DNA of 12,635 nt from Pseudomonadota bacterium (lineage in GTDB: Bacteria > Pseudomonadota > Gammaproteobacteria > Acidithiobacillales > Acidithiobacillaceae), in the NCBI GenBank assembly GCA_021818125.1, contig JAKAFG010000037.1, forward strand, positions 1 through 12,635, given 5' to 3'. Position 1 is the stretch's first letter. The number at the start of each line of letters is the position of its first letter. Positions 5,841 through 12,635 of the stretch are shown piece by piece. The notes beneath the pieces are model-generated. The model had not been told where the DNA came from, ran no database searches, and saw nothing but the letters and a program-made list of their open reading frames with translations. Position numbers and translations under genes: made by a program.

Positions 5841-7051
5841 TGACCGAGATCATCGTTTCCGGCATGCGACCGACGGGTCATTTGCATCTGGGGCATTATC
5901 ACGGCGTACTCAAAAACTGGCTGCGTTTGCAGGATGAGGCGGAGTGTTATTTCTTTGTTGCCGACTGGCATGCGCTGACCACCCATTATGAAACGACACA
6001 GGGGATCAGTGAGGCGGTTTGGTATCTGCTCATTGAGTGGCTGGCGGTGGGGGTAGACCCGGACAAGTCCGTGCTCTTTATCCAATCCCATGTGCCACAG
6101 CATGCCGAACTGGCACTGCTGCTGGGGATGCTGACGCCGCTGTCCTGGCTGGAGCGCGTGCCGACCTTCAAGGATCAGCAGGAAAAATTGCGGGAGCGTG
6201 ATCTCGCCACCTTCGGTTTTCTGGGTTACCCGCTGCTGATGACGGCTGATATTCTGCTTTATGATGCCCACAAGGTACCGGTGGGGGCAGACCAGGTCGC
6301 GCATCTGGAGATCAGCCGAGAGCTGGCACGGCGTTTCAACAGTTTCTACGGGCGCGATGCCGATGCGGTGGCGCAGGTAGAAAGGGGCATGCAGGCCATG
6401 GGCAAGCGCGCGGCGAAGACTTTTGCCTCCTTACAGCGGCGTTTTCAGCAAAACGGTGACGGTCTGGCGGTGACCGAAGCGGCGGTGTTCCTGGGGCAGC
6501 AGGCGGGGCTCAGTGCGGGGATGTGCGAGCAACTCCTGGCCCACCTGGAGGGCAAGGGTCGGGAAATTCTCCGCGAGCCTCAGGCGTTGCTGACGGCGGC
6601 CTCAAAAATGCCGGGGCTCGACGGGCAGAAGATGAGCAAGTCCTACGGGAATACTATCTCCTTGCGTGAAGCGCCGGAAGTGGTGCAGAAGAAAATCCGT
6701 ACCATGCCCACCGACCCAGCCCGGGTGGCACGCACGGACCCTGGTACGCCCGAAAAGTGCCCGGTCTGGGTCCTGCATCAGGTTTATTCCGGCCCAGAGA
6801 CGCAGGCATGGGTCCGCAGCGGCTGTACAACGGCAGGTATCGGCTGTCTGGATTGTAAACAACCGGTAATTGAAGCGGTGCTCGCTGAGCAGGCGCCGAT
6901 CCGTGAGCGGGCGGAGTACTGGGCGGCCCGGCCGAAGCAACTACAGGAAATTGCTCATGCGGGCGCCCAGCGTGCCCGCCAACGCGCCGAGCAGACGCTG
7001 GAGCGGGTGCGCGCAGCCATGGGTCTGGCGCATGAGCAGCGCCATCTCTGA
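5837..7051 (+). CDS. trpS: Tryptophanyl-tRNA synthetase, long form with four-cysteine motif
   Basis: This class I synthetase charges tRNA-Trp. ATG 5837 overlaps the upstream stop (ATGA) and has AGGCGG just before it; ATG 5840 is an equivalent start one codon later. Signatures are PTGHLHLGH (12-20, HIGH motif) and KMSKS (265-269), with ADWHALT, TADILLYDAHKVPVGADQ and TMPTDP between and after. At 404 aa it is about 70 residues longer than the B. stearothermophilus type. The extra part is mainly a charged, helical-looking insert at about 174-252, as seen in TrpRS of several beta- and gammaproteobacteria. After KMSKS come Cys308, Cys330, Cys337 and Cys340 (C-x21-C-x6-C-x2-C), close to the [4Fe-4S] site described in Thermotoga maritima TrpRS. 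It lies in a tight run with the protease and scpA genes. The identity is very secure. Cluster binding is inference. Confidence 0.96.
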   Translation: MMTEIIVSGMRPTGHLHLGHYHGVLKNWLRLQDEAECYFFVADWHALTTHYETTQGISEAVWYLLIEWLAVGVDPDKSVLFIQSHVPQHAELALLLGMLTPLSWLERVPTFKDQQEKLRERDLATFGFLGYPLLMTADILLYDAHKVPVGADQVAHLEISRELARRFNSFYGRDADAVAQVERGMQAMGKRAAKTFASLQRRFQQNGDGLAVTEAAVFLGQQAGLSAGMCEQLLAHLEGKGREILREPQALLTAASKMPGLDGQKMSKSYGNTISLREAPEVVQKKIRTMPTDPARVARTDPGTPEKCPVWVLHQVYSGPETQAWVRSGCTTAGIGCLDCKQPVIEAVLAEQAPIRERAEYWAARPKQLQEIAHAGAQRARQRAEQTLERVRAAMGLAHEQRHL

Positions 7052-7856
7052 ATCCCGTCTATCGGCGGCGCCCATGCAGATTCATGGGCAGCCGCTGGAA
7101 GGCCTGCCCGACGGCCTCTTTATTCCGCCGGATGCCTTGGAACTGTTGCTGGAAAGCTTTTCCGGTCCGCTGGAATTGCTGCTCTGGCTGATCCGCCGTA
7201 ATCGCATGGATATCCGCGATATTCCGGTGGCCGAAGTGACCCGGCAGTATCTGCACTACTTGCACGAAGCGCGCCGCCGCAATCTGGAACTGGCGGCGGA
7301 ATATCTGCTGATGGCGGCCTGGCTGGCGGAGATCAAGGCACGCATGTTGCTGCCCGTGCCGCCCGCAGCGGAGGATGAAGACTTCGATCCCCGTCTGGAA
7401 CTGGCGCGCCGCCTGGAGGCTCTGGCTACGGTGCAGAGTCAAGCGGAGGCGCTCCACACTTTGCCTCAGGCTGGACGGGATTTCTGGACGATTTACCCCG
7501 CGCCACGTCCTGATCTGCCTTTGGCACCACCGCTGGTAGCCCTCATGGATATCGTAAACGCCTGGCAGGCGTTGCTTCTGCGCCCCGCGCGCAAGCCACC
7601 TCCCGCCCATACCCTGACGAATCCGCATATGGGATTACGGCAGCGGATGGTGGAGCTACTACTGTATTGCCGCCGAGAGCCGCGCCCCTGGTTTCTTAAC
7701 GAACTCTTGCCGCCCATGGCAGATCGCCTGGCTCTGGCAGTGTCACTATTAGCCATATTGGAATTACTCCGGCAAGAGGCACTGGCTTTGATCGAAGACG
7801 AAGAGGGGGTCTGGCAGGTCGCGGTGGCTGGTGTCGATGGGCCTGGTGGTATCTGA
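7032..7856 (+). CDS. scpA: Segregation and condensation protein A (kleisin)
   Basis: This is the kleisin subunit that bridges SMC heads and binds ScpB in the bacterial condensin complex. The N-terminal kleisin motif is clear: FSGPLELLLWLIRRNRMDIRD (from residue 43), then VTRQYLHYL and the helix AAEYLLMAAWLAEIKARMLLP. An acidic linker (AEDEDFDP) and a C-terminal winged-helix-like segment (LLPPMADRLALAVSLLAILEL...) follow. The 274 aa from ATG 7032 overlaps the end of trpS by 20 bases. The in-frame ATG 7074 gives 260 aa and no overlap. Neither has a good SD and the extra 14 residues are not conserved motif, so the start is uncertain. The stop overlaps the scpB start by one base (TGATG), implying translational coupling, which suits subunits of one complex. 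No smc gene is in the window. Confidence 0.93.
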   Translation: MSSAISESRLSAAPMQIHGQPLEGLPDGLFIPPDALELLLESFSGPLELLLWLIRRNRMDIRDIPVAEVTRQYLHYLHEARRRNLELAAEYLLMAAWLAEIKARMLLPVPPAAEDEDFDPRLELARRLEALATVQSQAEALHTLPQAGRDFWTIYPAPRPDLPLAPPLVALMDIVNAWQALLLRPARKPPPAHTLTNPHMGLRQRMVELLLYCRREPRPWFLNELLPPMADRLALAVSLLAILELLRQEALALIEDEEGVWQVAVAGVDGPGGI

Positions 7857-8368
7857 TGCGTGAAGCGCTCCTGGCCTTGTTTCTGTCCAGCGCTGAACCG
7901 CTCTCCCGCAAGCACCTGGCGGCCCTCCTCGACGACGATCCCGACTGCGCAGGATGGGAGGCGGCGCTGGAGATGCTGTTAGCCGTTGGCGAAGGACCTC
8001 TGCAACTGGTCTCTGTCGCCGGTGGCTATCGTTTGCAGATTCATCCGCGTCACAATGCCCTTCTGGTGCGCCTTCACGTGGAGGCACCACGACCTTTATC
8101 CAAGGCAACGCTGGAGACCTTGGCCGTGATTGCCTATCAGCAGCCGATAACCCGTCCGGAAATCGAGCACTGGCGGGGGGTTGCAGTGAGTGCGCAGATC
8201 ATGCAGCAGCTTCAGGAGCGAGGCTGGATAATGGTCGCCGGGCACCGGGATACTCCGGGACGACCTGCACTTTGGGTGACAACACCGGATTTCCTGGCGC
8301 ATTTTTCGCTGCCTTCGTTGGAAGCATTGCCAAAGGTCATGGCGGCGGAGAGACTTGATGAAATATGA
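7856..8368 (+). CDS. scpB: Segregation and condensation protein B
   Basis: 170 aa with two winged-helix domains. The family signature is in the second half: LSKATLETLAVIAYQQPITR (82-101), then EIEHWRGV, ERGWIMVAGHRDTPGRPALW, TTPDFLAHFSLPSLEALP. ScpB dimers bind the ScpA linker and regulate the SMC complex in chromosome compaction and segregation. The start ATG 7856 overlaps the scpA stop (TGATG), so it is set by coupling and not by an SD. The protein is slightly short compared with the Bacillus homolog because the acidic C-terminal tail is absent. It is the last gene of the run; no intrinsic terminator is visible before the sqr promoter, so some read-through into sqr is possible. Confidence 0.95.
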   Translation: MREALLALFLSSAEPLSRKHLAALLDDDPDCAGWEAALEMLLAVGEGPLQLVSVAGGYRLQIHPRHNALLVRLHVEAPRPLSKATLETLAVIAYQQPITRPEIEHWRGVAVSAQIMQQLQERGWIMVAGHRDTPGRPALWVTTPDFLAHFSLPSLEALPKVMAAERLDEI

Positions 8369-8426
8369 AAAGCGTAACAGAACGAAACATGATAAAAAAG
8401 ATGATGGGAAAGTTATATCAATCTGG

Positions 8427-8453
8427 TTGGACGAATTTTGGGTGTACTATAAT
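8427..8453 (+). promoter_or_regulatory. Sigma70-like promoter of sqr
   Basis: TTGGAC (8427-8432) and a perfect TATAAT (8448-8453) with a 15-base spacer, in an AT-rich stretch that contrasts with the GC-rich flanking genes. The short spacer suggests suboptimal or activator-assisted use. Transcription would begin near 8460, giving a leader of about 90 bases. Confidence 0.6.
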
Positions 8454-8481
8454 ATCCAAAACAGAGTTTGAAATTGGGCTC

Positions 8482-8511
8482 GGTAAGCGGAGAAGGGTGT
8501 TGTGGCTTACC
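8482..8511 (+). promoter_or_regulatory. Leader hairpin upstream of sqr
   Basis: GGTAAGC (8482-8488) and GCTTACC (8505-8511) are perfectly complementary around a 16-base loop. The loop contains GGAG and an in-frame GTG/TTG that could start a 12-13 codon leader ORF ending at TGA 8536-8538, which overlaps the sqr SD. No U-tract follows, so it is not an intrinsic terminator. It could affect mRNA stability or translation; the function is unknown. Confidence 0.5.
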
Positions 8512-8548
8512 TTGAATCTGACGCAGCAAGTTACGTGAGGAGCAAACA

Positions 8549-9853
8549 ATGGCACATGTCATAATTTTGGGCGCAGGCACAGGCGGGATGCCGGCCGCCT
8601 ACGAAATGAAAGAAGCTCTGGGTTCCGGGCATGAGGTGACGCTGATCAACGCCAATGATTATTTCCAGTTCGTGCCGTCCAACCCGTGGGTGGGTGTAGG
8701 CTGGAAGGAGCGCGACGACATCGCGTTTCCGATCAGACCTTATGTGGAACGCAAAGGGATACATTTCATTCCGCAGTCCGCCGAGCACATTGATGCCGAA
8801 GCGCAGAATATTACCCTCGCCGATGGTAGCAAGGTTCATTACGACTATCTGCTGATTACTACCGGTCCGAAGCTGGCTTTTGAGAATGTGCCAGGTTCTA
8901 ACCCGCATGAAGGCCCGGTGCAGTCCATTTGTACGGTGGATCATGCAGAGAAGGCCTTTGCTGAATATCAGGCATTGTTACGCGAGCCAGGCCCTATCGT
9001 TATGGGCGCTATGGCGGGCGCCAGTTGCTTTGGGCCCGCTTACGAATATGCCATGATTGTTGCCTCTGATCTCAAAAAGCGCGGCATGCGCGATAAGATT
9101 CCATCCTTCACCTTTATCACGAGTGAGCCTTACATTGGTCATCTGGGCATTCAGGGGGTGGGTGATTCTACGGGTATCCTGACCAAGGGACTCAAAGAAG
9201 AGGGTATTGAGGCCTACACCAATTGTAAGGTCACTAAAGTCGAAGACAACAAAATGTATGTGACCCAAGTGGATGAAAAGGGCGAAACTGTCAAAGAGAT
9301 GGTTCTGCCAGTCAAGTTCGGCATGATGATCCCGGCCTTCAAAGGCGTGCCTGCCGTGGCAGGTGTCGAGGGATTGTGCAATCCCGGCGGTTTTGTTCTG
9401 GTGGACGAACACCAGCGTAGCAAGAAGTATGCGAACATTTTTGCGGCGGGTATCGCTATCGCGATTCCGCCGGTGGAAGTAACCCCGGTGCCGACCGGCG
9501 CGCCCAAGACCGGTTATATGATCGAGTCCATGGTGTCGGCGGCGGTACATAATATCAAGGCGGATTTGGAAGGCCGTAAGGGTGAGCAGACCATGGGCAC
9601 CTGGAACGCGGTGTGTTTTGCCGACATGGGTGATCGCGGTGCGGCGTTTATTGCCTTGCCTCAGTTGCGACCCCGTAAGGTCGACATCTTTGCCTATGGC
9701 CGCTGGGTACATCTGGCCAAGGTGGCCTTTGAGAAGTACTTCATCCGCAAGATGAAGATAGGTGTCTCCGAGCCTTTTTATGAGAAGGTGCTGTTTAAGA
9801 TGATGGGTATCACCCGTCTTAAGGAGGACGAGACCCATCGCAAGGTATCCTGA
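8549..9853 (+). CDS. sqr: Sulfide:quinone oxidoreductase
   Basis: This flavoprotein on the cytoplasmic face of the inner membrane oxidises H2S to polysulfide or sulfur and passes electrons to the quinone pool. It is 434 aa, with ATG 8549 set by AGGAG 6 bases upstream. The FAD-binding Rossmann motif is GAGTGG (8-13). The redox-active cysteines are Cys128 (QSICTVDH), Cys160 (GASCFGP) and Cys356 (NAVCFADMG), with His132 and His198 nearby, the same numbering I recall for A. ferrooxidans SQR. YIGHLGIQGVGDS, NIFAAGIAIAIPP and TGYMIESMV are further family blocks. The C-terminal 50 residues (from LAKVAFEKYF) are amphipathic and basic, fitting monotopic membrane attachment. It stands alone between its own promoter and a strong terminator, separate from the scp genes and rluB. 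The identity is very secure; the species within Acidithiobacillus is not determined. Confidence 0.98.
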   Translation: MAHVIILGAGTGGMPAAYEMKEALGSGHEVTLINANDYFQFVPSNPWVGVGWKERDDIAFPIRPYVERKGIHFIPQSAEHIDAEAQNITLADGSKVHYDYLLITTGPKLAFENVPGSNPHEGPVQSICTVDHAEKAFAEYQALLREPGPIVMGAMAGASCFGPAYEYAMIVASDLKKRGMRDKIPSFTFITSEPYIGHLGIQGVGDSTGILTKGLKEEGIEAYTNCKVTKVEDNKMYVTQVDEKGETVKEMVLPVKFGMMIPAFKGVPAVAGVEGLCNPGGFVLVDEHQRSKKYANIFAAGIAIAIPPVEVTPVPTGAPKTGYMIESMVSAAVHNIKADLEGRKGEQTMGTWNAVCFADMGDRGAAFIALPQLRPRKVDIFAYGRWVHLAKVAFEKYFIRKMKIGVSEPFYEKVLFKMMGITRLKEDETHRKVS

Positions 9854-9878
9854 TCATCGCATTGGTCAGCGAAAATTG

Positions 9879-9907
9879 CCCCGCCTTTGTGCGGGGTATG
9901 TTTTTTT
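9879..9907 (+). terminator. Rho-independent terminator of sqr
   Basis: CCCCGC (9879-9884), a 6-base loop, and GCGGGG (9891-9896), then TATG and seven T residues (9901-9907). The stem is all G-C. It begins 25 bases after the sqr stop and is the strongest terminator in the window. Confidence 0.9.
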
Positions 9908-9979
9908 GTAGGTGCGGGAGCGTGGACGGGATATGATCCGGGGAGTATTTGCCGCAGCTTGTGTAGGTTTTGGAGAAAC

Positions 9980-10855
9980 ATGGACGAAAAATTGCAGAAG
10001 GTACTCGCTCGTTTTGGCCTGGGGTCCCGCCGCCTGATGGAGGAGTGGATCGCGGCAGGGCGCGTGGTGGTGAATGGCCAGCCCGCCAAACTGGGGGATC
10101 GGGTGACGGCACAGGACAAAATTACCGTTGACGGGGAGGCATTGCGGATTCCCTCCTGGGTGCGTCCGCGTCTGCGCGTGCTGCGCTATCACAAGCCGGC
10201 GGGGGAGCTCACTACCCGTAGTGACCCCGAGGGCCGGCCCACGGTTTTTGATCGCTTGCCGCGGTTGCGCGGTAGCCGCTGGATTGCGGTCGGGCGTCTC
10301 GACTACAACACCGAGGGCTTGTTACTGCTGACGAATGACGGCGATCTCGCCAACGCACTGATGCATCCGCGCGCGGGCATCGAACGGGAATATGCCGTCC
10401 GGGTGATGGGGGTGGTGAGTCCGGAGCAGCAGACCAGCCTGTTGCAGGGTGTGGCGCTGGAAGATGGTGAGGCGCGTTTTACGACCGTGCAGGAAGCCGG
10501 TGGTGAGGGCCTCAATCACTGGTATCACGTCACTCTGGCCGAGGGGCGTAATCGCGAAGTGCGACGACTCTTCGAGGCCGTCGGCCTGACCGTGAGTCGC
10601 CTGATCCGGGTGCGCTACGGGGTGGTGGAAATGCCGCGTTTGCTCAAGACCGGTTACTTTGACGAATTGCCCGACGAAGAGCGCGAAGCCTTGCTCGCCA
10701 GCGTGCAGTGGGTCAATCCTGCTACGCCACCTCCTGACAAAGCGGGACGAGGGACAGATGTGTCCGAACCGCGAAAAAATAACGGTCGGCGAGAAACCCG
10801 ACAGGGGGCATCGCGTGGCCGAACGGGGCAGGGACGTCGGGTGGTCCGGGATTAG
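9980..10855 (+). CDS. rluB: 23S rRNA pseudouridine synthase, RluB type
   Basis: This RsuA/RluB-family enzyme converts uridine to pseudouridine in rRNA; RluB acts on U2605 of 23S rRNA. ATG 9980 follows GGAG by 4 bases and gives 291 aa. The N-terminal S4 RNA-binding domain spans about 1-50 (LQKVLARFGLGSRR...AGRVVVNG). The catalytic domain has LRYHKPAGELTT, the active-site loop GRLDYNTEGLLLLTNDG with catalytic Asp108, and the late motif EGRNREVRRLFEAVG (188-202). After about residue 250 a Lys/Arg/Gly/Gln-rich disordered tail runs to the end, as RluB proteins often have and RsuA does not. A TATGAT at 9932-9937 could be its -10 element but lacks a good -35. It follows the sqr terminator and starts a two-gene unit with the glycosylase 9 bases downstream. 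Rlu subgroup assignment is by size and tail, so slightly less certain than the family. Confidence 0.92.
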   Translation: MDEKLQKVLARFGLGSRRLMEEWIAAGRVVVNGQPAKLGDRVTAQDKITVDGEALRIPSWVRPRLRVLRYHKPAGELTTRSDPEGRPTVFDRLPRLRGSRWIAVGRLDYNTEGLLLLTNDGDLANALMHPRAGIEREYAVRVMGVVSPEQQTSLLQGVALEDGEARFTTVQEAGGEGLNHWYHVTLAEGRNREVRRLFEAVGLTVSRLIRVRYGVVEMPRLLKTGYFDELPDEEREALLASVQWVNPATPPPDKAGRGTDVSEPRKNNGRRETRQGASRGRTGQGRRVVRD

Positions 10856-10864
10856 AGCCTGTCG

Positions 10865-11563
10865 ATGCCGGAGGAAAATGGCTGGTTAGCCGTATTCAGG
10901 ACGCTGCAAGAGGCCTTCGGCCCGCAGGAGTGGTGGCCCGCGCAGTCGCCCTTTGAGGTCATGGTGGGCGCGATCCTGACCCAGAATACCGCTTGGCGCA
11001 ATGTCGAAAAGGCGATTGCCAATCTGCGGGCGGCGGATGCGCTGAGCGTGGCGGCCATCCTCACACTGCCCGAAGGTGACCTGGCTGAACTGCTCCGGCC
11101 ATCCGGATTTTATCGGATAAAGACTAGACGCCTGCTGGCCTTGTGCCGGTTTCTGGAGGCGCAGGGTGTGGGCGCGGTGCCGGAACAGCTCGCCCGGCAG
11201 GCGACCGTTCCGGCGCTACGGCAAGACTTGCTGGCAGTCCACGGTGTTGGTGAGGAAACCGCAGATTCCATTCTGCTCTATGCCCTGGATCTGCCGGTTA
11301 TGGTGGTGGACACTTACACCCGCCGGATTGGTGGTCGCGTGGGTCTGTTAGGCGATCATCTGTCCTATACCGAGGTGCAGGCTGCCATCGAGGCGGAACT
11401 GGAGCCGGGCGACGCAGCGGTACGAAATGCGCTGCATGCCCTGCTGGTCTCTTTGGGCAAGGACTACTGTCGGCCTCGTCCGCGCTGTGATACCTGTCCG
11501 CTCAATACGCGTTGCGCTTATGCGGCAGGGCGATGCCGCCCTCGCCAACCAGAACAGCCATAG
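10865..11563 (+). CDS. Endonuclease III-related HhH-GPD DNA glycosylase with [4Fe-4S] motif
   Basis: 232 aa from ATG 10865, 9 bases after rluB. The SD is weak (AGAG). The fold signatures are FEVMVGAILTQNTAWRNV (30-47), GFYRIKTRRL (81-90), the helix-hairpin-helix LLAVHGVGEETADS (122-135), and the catalytic Asp149 in VVDTYTRR. Four cysteines, Cys202, Cys208, Cys211 and Cys217 (C-x5-C-x2-C-x5-C), match the EndoIII/MutY iron-sulfur site with the first gap one residue shorter. At the position of the EndoIII catalytic lysine (GVG-x-K-TA) it has Glu131. The family excises damaged bases. Without the lysine, a monofunctional glycosylase lacking beta-lyase activity is expected, as in the MagIII-like or EndoIII-domain branch. 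It is therefore not assigned nth. The damaged base recognised is unknown. Confidence 0.85.
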   Translation: MPEENGWLAVFRTLQEAFGPQEWWPAQSPFEVMVGAILTQNTAWRNVEKAIANLRAADALSVAAILTLPEGDLAELLRPSGFYRIKTRRLLALCRFLEAQGVGAVPEQLARQATVPALRQDLLAVHGVGEETADSILLYALDLPVMVVDTYTRRIGGRVGLLGDHLSYTEVQAAIEAELEPGDAAVRNALHALLVSLGKDYCRPRPRCDTCPLNTRCAYAAGRCRPRQPEQP

Positions 11564-11580
11564 CATTCATCTGGCTGAGT

Positions 11581-11841
11581 TCATATCCTTTTGACGAGCT
11601 TGATGATGCTCAGCAGGATGACCGCGCCGATGAAAGCCACAATGATGGCGCTGATAATACCCGCCCCGAAAAGACCGGCCAGGCCGAAGAAGATGAGTAC
11701 GAAGCCACCGATGAACGCGCCGATGATACCAACGATGATATCTCCGATGATCCCAAAGCCGCGTCCCTTGATCAGTAGTCCCGCCAGCCAGCCCGCAATG
11801 CCGCCAATGATGAGGAAGGTGATGATGCTCAGGAGAGTCAT
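11581..11841 (-). CDS. GlsB/YeaQ/YmgE-family small membrane protein
   Basis: 86 aa, almost entirely hydrophobic with many glycines: GGIAGWLAGLLIKGRGFGII (13-32) is the family hallmark, then GDIIVGIIGAFIGGFV, a further helix with AIIVAFIGAVILL, and a basic end (KLVKRI). Three membrane helices are likely. The Pfam name is transglycosylase-associated protein, but no enzymatic activity is established. Members are often induced by stress, including acid or osmotic stress, which suits an acidophile only as inference. The start at ATG 11841 has AGGA 9 bases upstream on the minus strand. It converges with the glycosylase gene, 17 bases apart, with no visible terminator between, and diverges from the hydrolase gene. 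Confidence 0.9.
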   Translation of the reverse strand: MTLLSIITFLIIGGIAGWLAGLLIKGRGFGIIGDIIVGIIGAFIGGFVLIFFGLAGLFGAGIISAIIVAFIGAVILLSIIKLVKRI

Positions 11842-11985
11842 GGTGGAGGGTCCTGTGATGGGTTTGAATATTCACCTTAGCAAAGTATGGCGGTGATCTC
11901 TACTTCGGCAGGCGATCCGGCATAAACGGCATACTTCACATTTGGATAATACCCAGGTTCCGCGCGCAACTGCCGTGACAGGTTC

Positions 11986-11991
11986 TATAAT
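11986..11991 (+). promoter_or_regulatory. Candidate -10 element for the alpha/beta hydrolase gene
   Basis: TATAAT, 31 bases before the ATG at 12023, which leaves room for a short leader containing the SD. The bases 16-18 upstream are GC-rich with no -35 match, so this rests on one hexamer. The rest of the 181-base divergent gap (11842-12022) shows no other clear element. Confidence 0.4.
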
Positions 11992-12022
11992 GAACGAAGG
12001 GTAGATCAACGGGAGGTGAGGC

Positions 12023-12635
12023 ATGGTGGGGTCAGAACGGTCCGTTCACATCTCGGCAGAAGGGATTAGCCTGGAAGGCATCTGGGCGATTCCCGAAAAT
12101 GCCCTCGGTCTGGTGCTCTTCGCCCACGGCAGCGGCAGCAGCCGCCTGAGCCCCAGGAACAATTACGTGGCGCAGATACTGCGTGACGGCGGTATTGGTA
12201 CCTTGCTCTTTGATCTGCTGAGTGAAGAGGAGGACAGGGTCTACGCCACCCGCTTCGACATCGGCCTGCTGAGCGAGCGCCTGGCGTTAGCCACCCGTTG
12301 GACACAGCGACAGCCGGGGGCGGCGGGCCTGCCCCTGGGTTATTTCGGCGCCAGCACCGGCGCTGCGGCGGCCCTGCGCGCCGCCGCCCAGTTTGGTGAC
12401 GCTATCGCTGCGGTGGTTTCCCGCGGCGGGCGACCCGATCTCACCGGTCCCGCCATCACCCAGGTAAAAGCGCCCACCCTCCTTATCGTCGGCGGCTTAG
12501 ACGATGTGGTGATTGGTCTGAATGAGCAGGCTTTCGCCGCCTTGCGGGCGGAGAAGGAACTGGCCATTGTCCCCGGCGCCACCCATCTCTTTGAGGAACG
12601 AGGGACGCTGGAAGCGGCGGCCCGCCTGGCCCTGG
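12023..12635 (+). CDS. Alpha/beta hydrolase, dienelactone-hydrolase-like (3' end outside window)
   Basis: 204 codons are visible, starting at ATG 12023 with GGGAGGT 5 bases upstream. The alpha/beta hydrolase elements occur in order: LVLFAHGSGSSRLSPRN (about 30-46, oxyanion loop), the nucleophile elbow GASTGAAAAL (Ser about 113, G-x-S-x-G), the acid in VGGLDDVV (Asp about 157), and the histidine in PGATHLFEE (His about 184). The triad is complete. Only the last helix should be missing beyond the edge. The sequence resembles the small cytosolic hydrolases often annotated as dienelactone hydrolase family and sometimes fused to or next to phosphoribosyltransferases. The substrate is unknown. No signal peptide is present. 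Confidence 0.88.
   Translation, partial: MVGSERSVHISAEGISLEGIWAIPENALGLVLFAHGSGSSRLSPRNNYVAQILRDGGIGTLLFDLLSEEEDRVYATRFDIGLLSERLALATRWTQRQPGAAGLPLGYFGASTGAAAALRAAAQFGDAIAAVVSRGGRPDLTGPAITQVKAPTLLIVGGLDDVVIGLNEQAFAALRAEKELAIVPGATHLFEERGTLEAAARLAL

Noticed and set aside
8389..8538. A 49-codon ORF spanning the scpB-sqr gap
   Set aside because: No SD, and its start lies upstream of the sqr promoter, which it overlaps. Only its last 12-13 codons could be on the sqr transcript, and that part is listed as a finding.
8978..9838. Long 286-codon minus-strand ORF opposite sqr
   Set aside because: It is the antisense shadow of a confidently identified gene and has no family resemblance.
9906..9937. TTGTAG plus TATGAT as a complete rluB promoter
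   Set aside because: The spacer would be 20 bases and the -35 overlaps the sqr terminator tract; only the -10 is mentioned under rluB.

Overview
The window looks like ordinary chromosome of an acidophilic, sulfur-oxidising gammaproteobacterium-like organism, most probably Acidithiobacillus (A. ferrooxidans group). The strongest sign is the gene at 8549-9853. Its protein has the 434-residue length and the catalytic residue numbering (Cys128, Cys160, Cys356, His132, His198) that I recall for the structurally studied A. ferrooxidans sulfide:quinone oxidoreductase. I recognised this by eye and did not search a database. There are no insertion sequences, phage genes, CRISPR arrays, tRNAs or rRNAs.

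Layout. At 1-2302, on the minus strand, lies a large MscS-type mechanosensitive channel that runs off the left edge. A 391-base non-coding stretch rich in short inverted repeats (2303-2693) separates it from two small exported proteins on the plus strand (2694-2975 and 3034-3309). Convergent to these is a ferritin-like di-iron protein related to acyl-ACP desaturases (3350-4174, minus). After a second non-coding gap comes a tight plus-strand run: a YciO-type TsaC/Sua5 homolog, a membrane site-2-type metalloprotease, tryptophanyl-tRNA synthetase, scpA and scpB (4496-8368). In this run trpS overlaps the protease gene, trpS and scpA may overlap, and scpA/scpB share one base (TGATG). This is a housekeeping set for tRNA modification or charging and chromosome segregation.

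The sqr gene (8549-9853) follows as its own transcription unit. It has a recognisable sigma70-like promoter (8427-8453), a leader containing a 7-bp hairpin, and a strong intrinsic terminator (9879-9907). Its product oxidises sulfide at the cytoplasmic membrane and feeds electrons to quinone. Next comes a two-gene unit, the RluB-type pseudouridine synthase and an endonuclease III-related glycosylase (9980-11563). A small GlsB/YeaQ-type membrane protein on the minus strand and the start of an alpha/beta hydrolase on the plus strand close the window.

I did not find a new multi-gene system. The points most worth a second look are: a TrpRS with a four-cysteine pattern like the [4Fe-4S] TrpRS type; an EndoIII-like protein with Glu in place of the catalytic Lys; the desaturase-like di-iron gene with no pathway partners; and the sqr leader, where a hairpin loop presents an SD-like sequence and a possible start codon for a very short ORF ending on the sqr ribosome-binding site.
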